A DNA stretch of 15,236 nt from DATGIQ01 sp035295665 (GTDB lineage: Bacteria; Planctomycetota; Planctomycetia; Gemmatales; Gemmataceae), in contig DATGIQ010000399.1 in assembly GCA_035295665.1 (NCBI GenBank), forward strand, positions 1-15,236. Reading direction: 5' to 3'. The number at the start of each line of letters is the position of its first letter. The first letter of the stretch is position 1. Under the pieces are notes generated by a model. It saw nothing but the letters and a program-made list of their open reading frames with translations. It did no database searches and was not told where the DNA came from. Shown in pieces: positions 14,410 to 15,236 of this stretch. Made by a program: the position numbers and the translations under genes.

Positions 14410-14503
14410 GGTAGCACGACGATCGCGGAATTTGACATTTCCCCAGGCGCGACCTAAGGTTGAACAGGATTCCCCCTGCGAGATTTCTCTGTTCGAGGTC
14501 GCC

Positions 14504-14866
14504 GTGGCGCAACCACAGACGCTGCAACAGATTGAGCAAGCCAATCCGGCTCCCCATGAACGCCGTGCCTGGGTGCGGTACCCCTGTGATCTGGAGACGG
14601 CGTGTCAGCCGCTGGCCGGGGCGCGGGGCCTTCAGTGGCCGGGTAAGATCCGCAATGTCTCTGCCGGCGGAGTGGCCCTCCGCTTGGCGCGCCGCTTTGA
14701 AGCGGGCACGGTTTTGGCCATCGATGTCCAGGGCCGGGATGAGAGTATTATGTGCACTTTGTTGGCACGGGTCATTCACGTGTTGCTGCAAAGCGACGGC
14801 AGCTGGTTACTCGGCTGTGCCTTCACCAACACCCTCAGCGAAGACGATCTCAAGGCACTCTTGTAA
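14504..14866 (+). CDS. PilZ domain protein (probable c-di-GMP receptor)
   Basis: A 120-aa protein that is almost entirely one PilZ domain. The c-di-GMP binding signature is present: RAWVR (R21-x3-R25) and NVSAGG (N51-x-S53-x2-G56), followed by the beta-barrel strands GVALRLARRFEAGTVLAIDV and the closing GCAFTNTLSEDDLKALL. A PilZ-only protein usually acts as an adaptor that passes c-di-GMP levels to motility, polysaccharide or secretion machinery. The start is uncertain. GTG at 14504 follows GAGG by 5 nt. The frame is open back to 14216, but that would place the perfect hairpin inside the gene and give peptide without homology. The neighbour on the opposite strand is a probable glycosyltransferase, and their 3' ends overlap by 17 nt. 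Confidence 0.82.
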   Translation: MAQPQTLQQIEQANPAPHERRAWVRYPCDLETACQPLAGARGLQWPGKIRNVSAGGVALRLARRFEAGTVLAIDVQGRDESIMCTLLARVIHVLLQSDGSWLLGCAFTNTLSEDDLKALL

Positions 14867-15236
14867 ACGACATTTCCTGCGCCCGGCTCGTCCTAGGCCT
14901 GGCCGGGACGCCCTCCGTGAAATCGTAAATCAAAAACGTCGTCGTGCGTTCGGCGGGCTGACTTGCGTGCAGCACGGCGCTGATCTGCTCATACGTTGCC
15001 ACCAGTGCAGGGTTGGAGCGGAGTGTGCTCTTGATCGAGCCGTAGAGCAAGCTCGTGCTCACGGCCAGATAATGCCCCCGCACCAGAGCGAGGAACTCCT
15101 CCGGCTTCTGGAGGATCATCGTATGCAGGCGGATTTCCTGCATCGGCAGCGCGGCAAGGGCTGGATCGGAGCCGAAATACCAAACCTCCAACGGTCCTTT
15201 TTGGTGGTCTCGTTGCCAGCGGGCCAGCTCGCGCAG
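14850..15236 (-). CDS. C-terminus of a probable GT39-like membrane glycosyltransferase (partial)
   Basis: The frame is open to the right edge, giving the last 128 residues; the N-terminus lies outside the window. The LARWQRDH, LEVWYFGSDP and RGHYLAVSTSLLYG sequences resemble the periplasmic C-terminal domain of large planctomycete ArnT/PMT-like (GT39-type) proteins, which commonly have a W-x-YFG-DP block followed by a 'G-Y-AVS' block. The catalytic and membrane parts cannot be seen, so the call rests on recall of this C-terminal pattern only. The stop (TGA, complement of 14850-14852) lies inside the last codons of the convergent PilZ gene, so no terminator separates them. Confidence 0.45.
   Translation of the reverse strand: MRELARWQRDHQKGPLEVWYFGSDPALAALPMQEIRLHTMILQKPEEFLALVRGHYLAVSTSLLYGSIKSTLRSNPALVATYEQISAVLHASQPAERTTTFLIYDFTEGVPARPRTSRAQEMSFTRVP

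Noticed and set aside
14216..14503. N-terminal extension of the PilZ protein to an ATG at 14216
   Set aside because: It would encode both structured palindromes, including a perfect 25-bp hairpin, and the peptide has no homology; the PilZ fold is complete without it.

Overview
The window looks like GC-rich chromosomal DNA from a planctomycete, most likely of the Gemmatales type. The evidence is the combination of a cysteine-rich secreted YTV-type protein, a formylmethanofuran:tetrahydromethanopterin formyltransferase (fhcD/ftr) in an otherwise ordinary bacterial background, several small secreted proteins of unknown function, loose gene spacing with strong hairpin terminators, and TTG/GTG starts. 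No tRNA, rRNA, CRISPR array, integrase or intact transposase was seen.

Layout, left to right. (1) 1-337 holds a possible 3' end of an upstream gene and a long leader, followed by a glycine-rich RRM RNA-binding protein (338-688). (2) Facing it across a shared hairpin terminator are an acyl-CoA desaturase and, further upstream on the same minus strand, translation factor IF-1. (3) pdxH (PLP synthesis) diverges from infA and converges across a second hairpin on a membrane-anchored MutS-like ATPase. (4) Upstream of the ATPase on the minus strand lie a truncated radical-SAM stub and a GxGxxG flavoprotein oxidoreductase. The stub starts 4 nt after the flavoprotein stop, so the two look like an operon whose second gene was cut short. 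(5) A YtcJ-type amidohydrolase diverges from the flavoprotein. (6) A minus-strand run reads argC, a 107-aa secreted protein, a hairpin terminator, a 227-aa secreted protein, then fhcD. (7) An amidase-signature enzyme diverges from argC. (8) The YTV protein (307 aa, 34 Cys) is followed by a 317-nt intergenic region with two palindromic structures: a 117-nt imperfect inverted repeat and a perfect 25-bp hairpin. (9) A PilZ-only protein overlaps tail to tail with the C-terminus of a probable GT39-like membrane glycosyltransferase that runs off the right edge.

Most genes are unrelated housekeeping or envelope functions: translation (infA), cofactor (pdxH), arginine (argC), C1 transfer (fhcD), lipid desaturation, and envelope proteins (YTV, secreted proteins, GT39). 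No large new gene system stands out. The observations most worth checking are the double palindrome after the YTV gene, an 11-mer found three times only in intergenic DNA (two of the copies end exactly 186 nt before a start codon), and the flavoprotein/radical-SAM operon with its broken second gene.
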